NCBI GenBank assembly: GCA_934047225.1
Contig: OW204009.1
Location: forward strand, 16,380,898-16,444,897
Source: Ypsolopha sequella
Taxonomy: Eukaryota; Arthropoda; Insecta; Lepidoptera; Ypsolophidae
Length of the DNA: 64,000 nucleotides
Direction: 5' to 3'
Numbering within the stretch: the stretch's first letter is position 1; each line of letters begins with the position of its first letter. A model generated the notes under the pieces. That model saw only the letters and a list, made by a program, of their open reading frames with translations. It did not search any database and was not told the DNA's origin. Shown here one piece after another: positions 49,701-58,365 of the stretch. Made by a program: the position numbers and the translations under genes.

Positions 49701-52700
49701 ACTGCTTCTACAGGATTATGGCTTGCAAATGCAAAGGTTGCAATGCAATCCATATTAAAAGTAATAGGTATTTAGGTACTTTACTTAATTTATTTATTTT
49801 GATTTGAGGTTATATATTTACTTGACGTATGTCACTCCAGACCGTTTCAAAACGCTTTTCTCACGGGAATCACTCGCAAGCGTTTCAAAACCAGATCTTT
49901 CTTTCTCTTTCTAGTATATAGCTTTGTCTCTTTCTTAAAAACGAGTGAAATTTCGCACGAAGATCACACGTTCTGAAACGTAGCCCTAAGTCATTAAATA
50001 GCACTCTCGCGATTTTGGCGGCAACAGACCATTTTCTGCAATTTGCGCCTCACTCATGATATCAGGTGGAGTAGATTCCATATTAATATCGGATTCGTCA
50101 CTTGAATTCATATTATTATTTTGTTTATTATTCGGAAAGTCGCAACAAACAATCTTTGACGTTTCTTCTATGATATGAAAATGGGCTAACTAAAATGGCC
50201 CGCATTTGCAATGCCAATGGCGCCACGTGCATGTGGTGAAAATTAGAACTACATCTTTCGTTTCATTTTCTCTTTAGTATTAAAGTGAGACAGACGTATT
50301 GAGCAAAAGCGCTTCCAAGGAGTTTCGGTCATTCAGCTTATTTATTCTCGTAATGTGAAACTCCTTGGTAGAATTCTTATATATTTTTTATGGAAATTAA
50401 AAAAAACCGTAAAGGATACGCACGGCGCTATACAACGGAGGATGCGGTAAAATAGGTACTTAGGTGAGAGTACCTATTTTACCGCACGTTCCATTGTATG
50501 GTGCGTAATGTTTAACTTTCGAACAATGTATACAGGCTTTGTAAATGCATTTTTTGAGCAAATGTGTTGAAAAATATATATCCTCATATGTCACAGTTGG
50601 ATATTATACCATCAGCTGTCTTACACAACCAGTAAGTAGTGGTTTAACAAAACCACCGTTACGTAATACAGCTAAACAACGTTCAGCTAGATTGTCATTT
50701 CGTTATATTCGACAATACTGCTATCCACGTTCAGACGCAATATTAAACACAGAAATAAAAAAAATATATATTATTCTGTGATGCTAAATGACTTGTGTGT
50801 GTCGGGGGGCGCCGGCAGGGAGATTCCAGGTGATGCACTTGCACCCCTTGGGATTATTATACTTACAGATAACTGCTAATTTTACTGAGTCTAAGTTGTG
50901 TCATACTGTGTGAGATTGGAGCCAGATAGCCAGTACTTAAAAATGTTTTCAATGCAAGTGCTCGTAAAGGCCCACTTTTTATGCATCAAAACCGAACAAA
51001 AAGTCGATTATTTTGCCCTATTATTTTTTTTTTTATTTATTTACGAGAAGTTGGCTAACCTGTAACCTTTCCTGTGTACCATAAAGGTTTAACTTTTTTT
51101 TCCACTGTTTAACGGCTCTGGATACAGTCCTTTTGAGCCAATCATAATTTAAAGTTCACAAGATTATATTTGTTTTATTTCCTCACACTATGCATTGAAA
51201 AACGTAGTAAGAGCAATAAATTACTCGGTTACATTTATCGTCTCCATAATTTATTCCTTTTCGCCCTTGTAGCATAAACTTCTATTATATTGTGGCATGG
51301 AACATGTTTTTTTTTTACCAGCGCCTGTGTATGTGTCGTAGCCTAATCGTATAGAATTGGCCACAATTATTATTAATTTAAAGCCATTTGGCTATTTCTT
51401 TAACTTCGCCGTCTATTCCCAGGAGGCGACTCGTCCCTGGAGCTGCGCGGTGTGTCCATCCCAATTTGGGACATAACTACTTGTGCCCGCGTGCTGGGGA
51501 CGTCCCGCCGGCTGCCGGACGGGCCGTCGCCGGACAGTCAGCTCTGTGCCGGGGAGGTGCAGGGTGGGAAGGACACTTGTCAGGTGAGAGAGACCAAAGT
51601 AATTGTCCTGGGAACGCCTCGCCGACTGCCGGACGGACTGTCACCGGACAGTCAGCTCTGTGCCGGGGAGGTGCAGGGGGGGAAGGACACTTGTCAGGTG
51701 AGAGACCAAAGTAATTGTCCTGGGGACGCCTCGCCGGCTGCCGGACGGACCGTCACCGGACAGTCAGCTCTGTGCTGGGGAGGTGCAGGGGGGGAAGGAC
51801 ACTTGTCGGGTGAGAGACTAAAGTAATTGTCCTGGAGACGCCTCGCCGACTGCCGGACGGACCGTTGCCGCACAGTCAGCTCTGTGCCGGGGAGGTGCAG
51901 GGTGGGAAGGACACTTGTCAGGTGAGAGAGACCAGAGTATTGTCCTCCCGCCGTCTGTTTTGGATTGGTTTAATTGGTGCGAGTGCATACATTTTGAATA
52001 AAAATATACCACGTACCATACGAACAAACCTGTAGCTTTGTCAGTATTTTCTAGAGAGGAGTGGTTATAAAAAAACTGGCCAAGTAAGAGTCGCGCACGA
52101 AGGGTTCCGTACCATTGTCTATAAAAACGGCAAAAAAAACATGTCTGTTGTATGGGAGCCCCCTTAAATATTTATTTTATTAAAATTTTTAGTATTTGTT
52201 GTTATAGCGGCAACAGAAATACATCATCTGTGAAAATTTCAACTGTCTAACTATCACGGTTCATGAGATACAGCCTGGTGACAGACGGACAGCGGAGTCT
52301 TAGTAATAGGGTCCCGTTGGTTACCCTTTGGGTACGGAACCCTAAAAAGGTTTTAATTTTTATTTTATTTTTTTTTATTTTATTTATTTGGATCACCAAC
52401 ATCAGGTACATAAATACATTTTAATACTTAACATAACATAAGGTTTTAAGCTATATGCCCAGATAATTAAAGGTGAGCACCACATGCAAAAAAGGATATA
52501 GTGAACAATGTTAAATTATTTACAATACAGAATATTAAATTACAGGAATATGACATGATATAACTAAGATTAACTAAAAACTAATTACTAAGATTAACTA
52601 AAACCTAATTATTGAATTGATACAAGTGACCTAGTATTTTAACACCTAGTGACCTATGACTTGTTTAAAGACGGATTTTTTAAAGTTACTAACTTTTCTT

Positions 52701-52964
52701 AAGGTTTTCTTTCTTTCTAATAATTTTTCAAGTTATGTTTAAAAGAAGACACAGAAGGAGAATTTATGACTAAATGATTTTCAGACGATGTATTTATGTC
52801 CCCAGGGTGACTCGGGTGGCCCCGCCCAAGTGCAGGATGGGTGCGCGTGGCGCGTTATTGGCGTGACGTCAGTGGGGCGCGCGTGCGGTGCACCGAGGAC
52901 TCCAGCGCTTTACGCCACCGTCCAGAGAGCTTTCGTCGCCGCCGTGATCACTGACTATAGATGA
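37658..52964 (+). CDS. Snake-type secreted trypsin-like serine protease, eight exons
   Basis: Spliced model: 37658-37730, 38100-39380, 42798-42985, 44962-45065, 46278-46430, 47061-47152, 51423-51583, 52806-52964. All introns are GT-AG, phases agree at every junction, and the total is 737 codons including TGA. Order in the protein: signal peptide (about 1-22); Cys-free Asn/Tyr/Pro/Thr-rich region (about 25-450); linker with Cys453 and Cys483; activation site PL|IVGG at 490/491; a 246-residue S1 domain with His537 (TAAHC), Asp589 (YYDLAVLKL), Ser687 (GDSGGP) and Asp681 at the S1-pocket position, which predicts trypsin-like cleavage. Activation after Leu, [17 protein letters not shown] and GWGRTEF recall Drosophila Snake and its lepidopteran relatives, which are CLIP proteases of extracellular Toll and melanisation cascades. 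No CLIP Cys pattern is visible. The C-terminal end lacks the usual Trp-Ile helix motif. Gene identity is strong; exact orthology is inferred. Confidence 0.86.
37798..38058 (+). repeat. 24-bp minisatellite in protease intron 1
   Basis: About 11 copies of a 24-bp unit (GTCGTTTGACACTRTGTCGT plus TGRC). Because 24 is a multiple of 3, several frames stay open on both strands and yield spurious eight-residue repeat proteins. It ends 40 bp before the exon 2 acceptor. Reading on from exon 1 through the GTAAGA donor meets TGA before the array, so it is intronic. Confidence 0.9.
38100..39380 (+). CDS. Protease exon 2: long low-complexity N-terminal region
   Basis: This 1281-nt exon follows TATTTTCAG and ends at GAA|GTAAGT in phase 1. 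It encodes about 427 residues rich in Asn, Tyr, Pro, Thr and Ser, with recurring [20 protein letters not shown] and RPTYDTY blocks and not one Cys. The last 40 residues are acidic and then basic ([20 protein letters not shown]), resembling the linker ahead of the protease domain in Snake-like proteins. It is probably disordered and extracellular. Shadow frames on the minus strand arise from this codon bias. Confidence 0.84.
39381..42797 (+). other. Protease intron 2, repeat-derived
   Basis: 3.4 kb with a piece related to the 6100-6220 palindrome at 40508-40610, and an ATCGCGATAAACGATAATTA-type simple stretch at 41375-41440. The other frames are short and without homology I recognise. Confidence 0.5.
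42798..42985 (+). CDS. Protease exon 3: linker and zymogen activation site
   Basis: Acceptor GTCTCCAG, donor GAG|GTGAGA, phase 0 end. It encodes Cys453 and Cys483 (likely one pairs with the catalytic domain to hold the light chain), then the activation junction APL|IVGGK and FPHNAALGW. Cleavage after Leu rather than Arg/Lys is a Snake-type trait, implying activation by an upstream protease with chymotrypsin- or elastase-like preference. Confidence 0.86.
43660..44690. mobile_element. Interspersed repeat, copy B, split by a LINE
   Basis: Matches copy A at 33541-34190 on both sides of the LINE insertion 43963-44482. Confidence 0.65.
43963..44482 (-). mobile_element. 5'-truncated LINE, minus strand, in protease intron 3
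   Basis: Frame 44474-44082 reads [36 protein letters not shown] and [13 protein letters not shown]: an RT C-terminal tail. The 3' end is a GAATAT-type repeat at about 43964-43985 on the complementary strand. It splits a repeat whose unbroken copy lies at 33541-34190. Confidence 0.75.
44722..44885 (+). mobile_element. GGCCAAGTGC-type repeat, degraded, just before exon 4
   Basis: AAAAAACCGGCCAAGTGCGA ... AATAGGGTGCCGTTTGG ... GGGAACCTTAAAAA. It ends about 75 bp upstream of the exon 4 acceptor. Confidence 0.62.
44962..45065 (+). CDS. Protease exon 4: catalytic-histidine exon (original copy)
   Basis: Acceptor GTGTTTCAG, donor ATATC|GTGAGT, phase 2 end. It encodes GGGYSWK, then [19 protein letters not shown] with His537 and the Cys522-Cys538 pair. 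Only this copy has a proper pyrimidine-tract acceptor and the first 21 nt of the exon. Reading through its donor meets TGA at once (TCG TGA), so later donors cannot be used with this acceptor. Confidence 0.86.
44983..46245 (+). repeat. Tandem array of 12 catalytic-His exon copies (104-bp unit)
   Basis: Units start at 44983, 45087, 45191, 45295, 45399, 45503, 45607, 45711, 45815, 45919, 46023 and 46127, with a stub of about 12 bp at 46231. Each has 83 nt of coding sequence (CGGSLIS to NTVIS) and 21 nt of intron-like spacer, GTGAGTTC...TTTCAAG. Every unit keeps the GTGAGT donor. Unit variants: 2 and 4 have CGGTGG and ERF; 5 and 8 have EKD; 6 and 9 have TAC for the first Cys and QDRD. The 5-6-7 and 8-9-10 triplets match, and the 1-2 and 3-4 pairs match, showing multi-unit duplications. 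The array sits inside intron 4 of the protease gene. Confidence 0.95.
46278..46430 (+). CDS. Protease exon 5: catalytic-aspartate exon
   Basis: Acceptor ACATTCCAG; its first T completes Ser549. Donor GTCAC|GTGAGT, phase 2 end. It encodes [15 protein letters not shown] through [19 protein letters not shown] with Asp589. It follows directly on the phase of exon 4 or of any array copy. Confidence 0.86.
46438..46800 (-). mobile_element. LINE/SINE-type repeat, ~360 bp, in protease intron 5
   Basis: Begins CATCTATCCATCCATCAGTT and ends near ATCAGCTCTACCACCT; matches 54763-55128 along its length and the split copy at 47165-48450. The CATCCATC-type end suggests the 3' tail of a minus-strand retroelement. 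Confidence 0.65.
47061..47152 (+). CDS. Protease exon 6: PACL / GWGRTEF segment
   Basis: Acceptor CTAATTACAG, donor TTCG|GTAAGT, phase 1 end. It encodes [18 protein letters not shown] and [11 protein letters not shown]; the Cys is the usual partner of a light-chain Cys in two-chain S1 proteases. Confidence 0.85.
47165..48450 (-). mobile_element. Same ~360-bp repeat, split by a TIR element, in intron 6
   Basis: The two halves (47165-47423 and 48253-48450) join into the same repeat as 46438-46800 and 54763-55128. The intervening 829 bp is a separate insertion. Confidence 0.65.
47424..48252. mobile_element. TA-flanked TIR element (Tc1/mariner-type MITE), 829 bp
   Basis: Inverted ends of about 90 bp start CTGGTGGACATAAAAATCGA and mirror AGTCGATTTTTATGTCCACC at the right, both next to TA. 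An inner inverted pair (GGTATAGGCCTCCACCTTT at about 47525 and its complement at about 47845) suggests another element nested within. Two uninterrupted copies of the host repeat elsewhere act as empty sites. Confidence 0.75.
48640..49020. repeat. Cluster of TTAACCCGAG words, in intron 6
   Basis: TTAACCCGAG or its complement occurs at about 48651, 48878, 48905, 48937, 48994 and 49009. The right edge joins a Helitron-related piece (GCGAATGGATACGCCAACTG at 49017). Confidence 0.5.
49100..49190. repeat. Short palindrome
   Basis: TTGGTTTTTACAAACGAGT mirrors ACTCGTGA... GTTTGTAAAAACCAA around 49145. Confidence 0.55.
49403..49986. mobile_element. PIF/Harbinger-type TIR element, 584 bp
   Basis: GGGTACGTTTCGTAACGTGT at the left, ACACGTTCTGAAACGTAGCC at the right, with TAA at 49400-49402 and 49987-49989, the 3-bp duplication typical of Harbinger. 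No transposase. Confidence 0.7.
50410..50512. repeat. Palindrome, ~100 bp
   Basis: GGATGCGGTAAAATAGGTAC mirrors GTACCTATTTTACCGCACGT; the outer parts ACGCAC / GTGCGT also pair. Confidence 0.65.
50945..51300. mobile_element. Single arm of the 13143-14560 foldback family, in protease intron 6
   Basis: AAGTGCTCGTAAAGGCCCAC through CTCACACTATGCATTGAAAA to GCCCTTGTAGCATAAAC matches the right arm at 14165-14550. It ends about 120 bp before the exon 7 acceptor. Confidence 0.75.
51423..51583 (+). CDS. Protease exon 7: S1-pocket exon (original copy)
   Basis: Acceptor TCTATTCCCAG, donor TGTCAG|GTGAGA, phase 0 end. It encodes [41 protein letters not shown]. Asp681 lies six residues before the active Ser, the S1-specificity position of trypsin. 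Confidence 0.85.
51494..51935 (+). repeat. Tandem array of four S1-pocket exon copies (112-114 bp unit)
   Basis: Units begin with CTGGGRACG at about 51494, 51608, 51720 and 51832. Each holds the 3' part of exon 7 (RRLPDG to KDTCQ) and about 24 nt of intron (GTGAGAGACCAAAGTAATTG). Copies 1, 2 and 4 end TGTCAG|GTGAGA; copy 3 has CGG|GTGAGA. The first period is 114 bp, divisible by 3, and the next two are 112 bp. Copies 2-4 lack the 5' part of the exon and any clear acceptor. Confidence 0.93.
52071..52348 (+). mobile_element. GGCCAAGTGC-type repeat in protease intron 7
   Basis: AAAACTGGCCAAGTAAGAGT, AGGGTTCCGTACCATTGTCT, then AATAGGGTCCCGTTGG and GGGTACGGAACCCTAAAAAG. Same family as 30306-30777. 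Confidence 0.75.
52806..52964 (+). CDS. Protease exon 8: catalytic-serine exon and C-terminus
   Basis: Acceptor TGTCCCCAG, phase 0. It encodes [35 protein letters not shown] and a short tail ending ITDYR, then TGA. Ser687 is the nucleophile. The family's PGVYTRV is changed to PALYATV, and the C-terminal Trp-Ile helix is absent, a mild oddity for an active S1 domain. Confidence 0.86.
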   Translation, partial: GDSGGPAQVQDGCAWRVIGVTSVGRACGAPRTPALYATVQRAFVAAVITDYR

Positions 52965-53074
52965 TCACAACACTGAACTAGCATAGAAAATGTAACTCAG
53001 TGGCTTAAATCGACCATGAATCTATTAAGGACCGGTTCCGCCAAACATGCTTTCGCGTTTGGCAAATTTAGTAT

Positions 53075-53080
53075 AATAAA
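53075..53080 (+). terminator. Polyadenylation signal of the protease gene
   Basis: AATAAA lies 111 bp past the TGA, the first canonical hexamer downstream of the stop. Its use is inferred. Confidence 0.6.
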
Positions 53081-53335
53081 TCAGAATAATCAAAAAATCT
53101 TGTATATTTTTTCAAATTTGACAAAAGTAGAAAGATCACTAAAATTACGGAAAACGTAATTTTGCCTTGGAAAAAGTGGAATCTGTCTACGGATCTTACT
53201 TATTGTAGGAGTGAGGAAATTAAATTTTTCAAATTTTTTGTTCCTTTCATTATTTTAAAAGAAATACTCAAACATTTTTCCTGTAAAAAGAAATTACGCA
53301 AAACAAATTTACTGTTACTGTATTTCTATATTCAC

Positions 53336-53545
53336 ATCCATCCATCCATCAGCCCGTATTCGTCTACTGCTGGACATAGGCCTCCCCAATATTACGCCAC
53401 TCTTGGCGGTCCTCAGTCATCCTCATCCAGCCGCCACCCGCAACGTCCTTCAGATCGTCAGTGTAGCGGGCACGAGGGTGGCCTACGCTGCGCTTTGCTG
53501 TACGTGGTCTCCATTCCACTTACGGCGCCAACGGTTATCACGTCG
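53336..53545 (-). mobile_element. RTE-clade LINE fragment, third copy
   Basis: Close copy of 10263-10490 (CATCCATCCATCAGCCCGTA then TTCGTC...), interrupted before the end. It lies downstream of the protease gene; the long open frame 53162-54106 runs across it by chance. Confidence 0.72.
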
Positions 53546-54762
53546 GCGACATATATTGTGTATATATATTTCATGTCATTAACTTTTTGTAATTCGACTG
53601 ATGCCGGCCCCAAAGTGGGCCGAAATGTATTTCGAAAATATGTTTTCATAGACTGTTTTAATTACACAAAAAATAAAAATAAAATAAATGCTTCATGTAG
53701 CGACATATACCTACATATATTTATTTTATGTATTTATTTTAAAATAACGAAAGGAACAAAGAAAAAAATATACATGAATACGGTATGGTACTATACACTA
53801 AAAAAAAATTGTCTGCTTTGCAACAAAAAAAAACTTGTTGTAATGCCAAATTACGCTTTCCGTGATTTTAGTGATCTTTCAGTATTTTTTTTCTATGATT
53901 GTTATACCTGTGTGAAATCTGAAAATTACAATGTTGTTTATCAAAAATATTCTGATTTGCTAAATTGTCCAAACGCAATAGCTTGTTTGGCGAAGGGATA
54001 TAGCTATTTTAAAGTCACACAAAGTGATGGGGCGAGCCCTGATCTGTTTTTATCACCGACTTTGGAATGTCCGTGGTTTTTATACATTCACCAGTCTTTA
54101 ATATGAATGAGTATTATAATTGTAAATAATGTAAAAATACATAGCGAGGGCATTATGTACTTGATAATTTATGATAAAGAATATTATTTTATTTGAATCG
54201 TTTTTTTTTTCGTATCAGAGCTACGAACTAGAATTGTATGGAAATATATTATCTCAGTACATCCCTTCCTAGGATTATGGCCCCACGACACGGAAGTTGT
54301 GTGTGATTTTGAGTATAGTACATGTACTTAGCTTACTACGATAATCGCAACATGATTGGCTAGTGATTATCACGCCATTCCATTAGTGCGGACGGCGCAC
54401 CGAGCAGCGCAAGACTGATCAACGCAATACACATAAATATAAGCCTTGCCCGCCTGGGCACATAAATAGTGGCGTCAATTTTTAAGCGAGTTTATGCTTC
54501 CATAAAATTTTAGTTCGTTGTATCAGAGCACTGAAATCCTTTTTTATCTCTCAGATTTATTTTTGATAGGAAATTTTTTGCTAGTAGATTTTTCTATCTT
54601 GATGCCTTAGTAGGGGATATAATATTAGGTGCAAACCTATGAAATGTTCGTTTCGTATGGAGAATTTGAAAAAAAAAATTTTTCAGTTCTAAATTTTTTT
54701 TTACGATTGACAAATCCAATTTTTTTTTTTGTGTGTTGGTAAGACAGCCTTAAGCTAACAGC

Positions 54763-55128
54763 ATCCATCCATCCATCAGCCTAGTTCGTCCACTGCTGGA
54801 CATAAGCCTTTCCAGGACTTTGCCACTACCGGCGGTCATCCTGGAAGAATTTCCCATACTCACACACGCTGGGCAGGCGGGTTGGTGAGCGCGGTGCCGG
54901 AACCCTCGCACCAGTGACGCCGCTGCCCGTCACCAGTCTGTTCCATATAAGGCCCGGCTATTAGGGATGGATATACCGCCATCCATCGGTCCCAGGCATG
55001 GTGGGCCTCCTAGTTTGCCTGTGAGCTGTCCTCTTACTCTCCCCCGAATTACTTCGAGGGGGTCTCCAAGTAAGATGGTGGTACCTCCACAGTCGAGCCC
55101 GGCATCAGCTCTACCACCTGGTAGCTAA
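54763..55128 (-). mobile_element. ~360-bp retroelement tail, most intact copy
   Basis: From TCCATCCATCAGCCTAGTTC to ATCAGCTCTACCACCTGG. Aligns with the copies in introns 5 and 6 of the protease. Confidence 0.65.
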
Positions 55129-55395
55129 CAGTAGCATTAATTTAATTTTTGAAAAGTGACAGCTGTAAAAAATTACGTATATTGTCATGTCTATTTGAAG
55201 ATTTAATTTTAGTTATCAATGTGACAATAAAAACAAAATTTAATACGTAGATGTAAAAACTTGAAATGAACTTCAAACAAAAAACAAACTATGGAAATAG
55301 CTATCGAATTACTTATAGGAATGTAATATAAAAATAAGTCATGAATCTGGGAGAAAATTTCTGCAATTTCATAGGTTTAATTATTAGATAATGTA

Positions 55396-55558
55396 GCCGA
55401 TTCTGAAGGCTTTAATTTTAGTTTTAGTGCTGTCAAAACTAAATTTTCTTCGATACAAAATAGTCCTTAAGAGTTAAGATTAGAAGCTAAATTTCTTTGG
55501 AAAATTTTAAGCTTTGACAGCACTAAAACTAACATTAAAGCCTTCAGAATTGGCTTTA
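55396..55558. mobile_element. Palindromic MITE, second copy of the 10791 family
   Basis: GCCGATTCTGAAGGCTTTAA at the left and AAAGCCTTCAGAATTGGCTT at the right; the centre is diverged. Confidence 0.8.
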
Positions 55559-55571
55559 TTATATACATATA

Positions 55572-55785
55572 CAACGTGTAACAGAACGTTGTAACCATAT
55601 TTGAAGAATCTGCATCTCGAAAAAAATATTTACTGTTTCGTAGGAAAATGCAATGCCGCTCGGCCGAAATGAATGGAAGGGCAGATTTTTTTGAGATTTT
55701 AGGTTTCTCTCCATAGTAAAAGTTGTTCTATACAATTGACTGAATAAGCTCTTCAAATATGGTTACAACTTTCTGTTACACGTTG
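55572..55785. mobile_element. MITE of the 4994-5252 family, internally deleted
   Basis: Ends CAACGTGTAACAGAACG and CTTTCTGTTACACGTTG, with TATA on both sides; part of the left arm is lost relative to the 4994 copy. Confidence 0.7.
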
Positions 55786-55789
55786 TATA

Positions 55790-56053
55790 TATAAGGTCTT
55801 TCAATTTAAATGGAAAGTAATTTAAGAGGTGATTCAGTATCGTTAATACATCACATTCCATTGCAAAGTATTTTTTATTGCGCGAACTTTTTCTTCACTT
55901 GTCCATACAAACTGAGTCAGCTGATCGGACCACTTTGTACTGAGAAGTGAAAAAAAAGTTCGCGCAAAAAAAAGTGCTTTGCAGTGAAATGTGATGTATT
56001 AACGATACTCAATCACCTCCTAAATTACTTTCCATTTGAATTGAAGGACCTTA
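55790..56053. mobile_element. Palindromic MITE, ~264 bp
   Basis: AAGGTCTTTCAATTTAAATG, GAAAGTAATTTA, TACATCACATT and GCGCGAACTTTTT are all mirrored on the right arm. It abuts the 55572-55785 MITE. Confidence 0.72.
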
Positions 56054-56159
56054 TATACTCAATATTAAGAATACTTTACTAATACGTATATAGAAATAAA
56101 TCAATTAATAACCTTGATTAGAAAAGATCTAACTAGCAACAATGAATCATGTGAACAAA

Positions 56160-56255
56160 TATTTTGACAAAATCCCCGGGGTATGATTCGAACCTGCGAC
56201 CTATGCTTATACGACAAGTGTGCTAATGACTGTGCCTGCTTATGTATACATACTC
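56160..56255 (-). mobile_element. tRNA-like sequence, probably a SINE head
   Basis: The complement carries a B-box-like GGTTCGAATCA and, about 45 nt before it, CACAGTCATTAGCACAC. The T stem does not pair well and there is no clean acceptor stem, so it is not a functional tRNA gene. Confidence 0.4.
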
Positions 56256-56579
56256 AAATGCATATATTTGCCCCCATTAAACAAATGGTACTGAAAGTAA
56301 CTAAGGTGACCTTAGGAAATTTTCAGTCGCTCGAAAGAAATGCTTTGCGCATGTGAATCAACTCCTGCGTCGTCGATAATTATGTTTCAGTACACACGCT
56401 ACCACGCGAAGCTCTCTGTCGCCTCCTTAAGATTGAAAACCCACGATAAACTATGCGTTCACCCTTGAAAACTAAATTGTGAAGCGGCGAGAAATTTATA
56501 TTCCAAACGTCTAACATTCCTAGATAGCTAAAATTTGGCATGCGGGCTAAGATTAGCATAGAGGCAACAAAAAATAAAG

Positions 56580-57068
56580 AACGATTTGGTAATTTGGAAG
56601 AACGGGCGGCCATTGGTGTGGGACGCGACCTGTGTGGATACACTGGCCCCATCCCACGTCAATACGACCGCCACTAGGGCTGGCGCGGCAGCAGCTGCAG
56701 CAGAGGCCTCCAAGAGGCGCACATATGCAGCTTTAGAGGATGGCTACATATTTGTGCCTTTTGGAGTAGAAACTCTTGGGCCATGGGGACCAGAAGCGCG
56801 ACGACTTTTCCAAGAAATTTCCTCGCGCCTGGTCGACGCTTCTGGTGATCGGTGGGCTGGGGCCTACCTTGGACAGCGGATTAGCCTCGCAATCCAACGG
56901 GGTAACACCACCATCCTGCTGGGGACCCTCCCCTGCGGCAGCGATTTAAACAATATTTTTTATTTTATTTAGTCTATTTTTAATTTTATATTCTTTGTAG
57001 TTAGTGTCTATTTTAAGTATTATTTATGTTATTTAAGTTTCTTGTTAATAAATATATAACATAAAAAA
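56580..57068 (+). mobile_element. 5'-truncated LINE with ORF2 C-terminus and poly(A)
   Basis: A 128-codon frame at 56586-56972 reads [74 protein letters not shown], then stop. This is a block seen at the end of many insect non-LTR reverse transcriptases. The 3' UTR runs to AATAAATATATAAC and an A run at about 57063. Confidence 0.72.
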
Positions 57069-57168
57069 ACTGTGGCGTTCCCCAAAGTTCAAGAAAACTC
57101 AAATATACTATGCAGGCTAGGATTTGACCACAAACAATAAAAAAAAATGCATTGTTCATCCTCTAAAG

Positions 57169-57556
57169 CAGGGGTCGGCAACCGGCGGCCCGCGGGCCGC
57201 ATGCGGCCCGTGAACCACTTCGGTGCGGCCCTCAAGGTTTCCAATCGCTGCATGATAACTGTGTTTGGTTGTACATATTTGTGTGAGCAGACATTTTCTA
57301 TTTTGAACTAACGAAAAAGCAAGCATTATTCTCAGTTAATGGATGCACATTTTGACCTAATACTGCGCATTTCAACGTCTAAAATGCAAGTCAAATCCAG
57401 CCGCAAAAATCGCATTACATTTTAATAATAAATTATATTTTAAAGTACAATAAATATGACACGAAATTGACTAATACGTTATTTATTATATGCGGCCCTC
57501 GCTGATCCTCTGGTAACATTTGTGGCCCTCCTATGTCATAAGGTTGCCGACCCCTG
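57169..57556. mobile_element. hAT-type MITE with CAGGGGTCGGCAAC ends, 388 bp
   Basis: CAGGGGTCGGCAACCGGCGG at the left, AAGGTTGCCGACCCCTG at the right; flanking CTCTAAAG (57161-57168) and CACTAAAG (57557-57564) match 7 of 8. It contains GCGGCCC repeats unlike the AT-rich surroundings. These ends resemble hAT families also found in vertebrates. Confidence 0.85.
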
Positions 57557-58294
57557 CACTAAAGAGTGTGCAGTTATGTATATAAGATCTTGCAAAAAAA
57601 AACGAAATTACACCAACAACATTTCATGTAAAGTTAGTTTACAGCTTTCACTGCTAAAAAGATATAAGATCTCATGTAGAGCCAAGCCCCTAACCCTACA
57701 AGGCCAAACTCTACTAACTACACAAACCTAACTTTGAACTTGAACAGTGCAAGCTTTATGAGTCTTGGCAACCTACTTTACATGAAATGTTTTTGGTAGG
57801 ATATTTTTTACTGGAGAATATATAATGCGTTAATTTAATGTCTTGGGCGGAATTCATCAATACTTATTGAATAATTTTTTCAGAAATTTTCTGGCAGTTT
57901 CTGGCAGAAAAATTTCAGCACGCTTAAATGAAATTTAATTTACTTTTCATTTTAGATTAACAGCAAATAAAAATGTTAATAAGTTTAATAACACACGAGG
58001 CGATGTTAATATAACAATAAATTCCTAATAATCTACAAATATATCAAGATTTTTAAAGGTAAGTATTAAATGTATTTTAAATCGGGACTAACACAACGAC
58101 AAAATTAGATAAATCAAAAAAACTTACCTAAAATAATGTGATTACTATTCATAATAATGTTCTGATGTTACCAAAATTCTTCTACTTCTATATTAATTAT
58201 TCCCTAAAATTTTAAACATTAGAACTGAATAAATTGAGAGAACCCGACCATTGAATCAGCAACGTTCACTTCACAGAACCTTGCAATTGTTAGT

Positions 58295-58333
58295 TTATAC
58301 TAACATAGACACCTGCATAGTTACGTTTTCAGT
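58295..58333 (+). promoter_or_regulatory. Candidate core promoter of the small secreted peptide gene
   Basis: TTATAC at about 58295 and an arthropod-type initiator TCAGT at 58329-58333, spaced about 33 bp and ending 33 bp before the ATG. Both are short motifs in AT-rich DNA; their spacing and position are the support. Confidence 0.4.
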
Positions 58334-58365
58334 TTACATGTGTTATTTACGAGGTGAAGATTGCT

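Noticed and set aside
53162..54106. 314-codon open frame after the protease gene
   Set aside because: It crosses an RTE LINE fragment read in the wrong direction, has no domain, and its composition follows the local AT content.
56160..56255. Functional tRNA gene
   Set aside because: B-box-like word is present but T stem and acceptor stem do not pair; better read as a SINE head.
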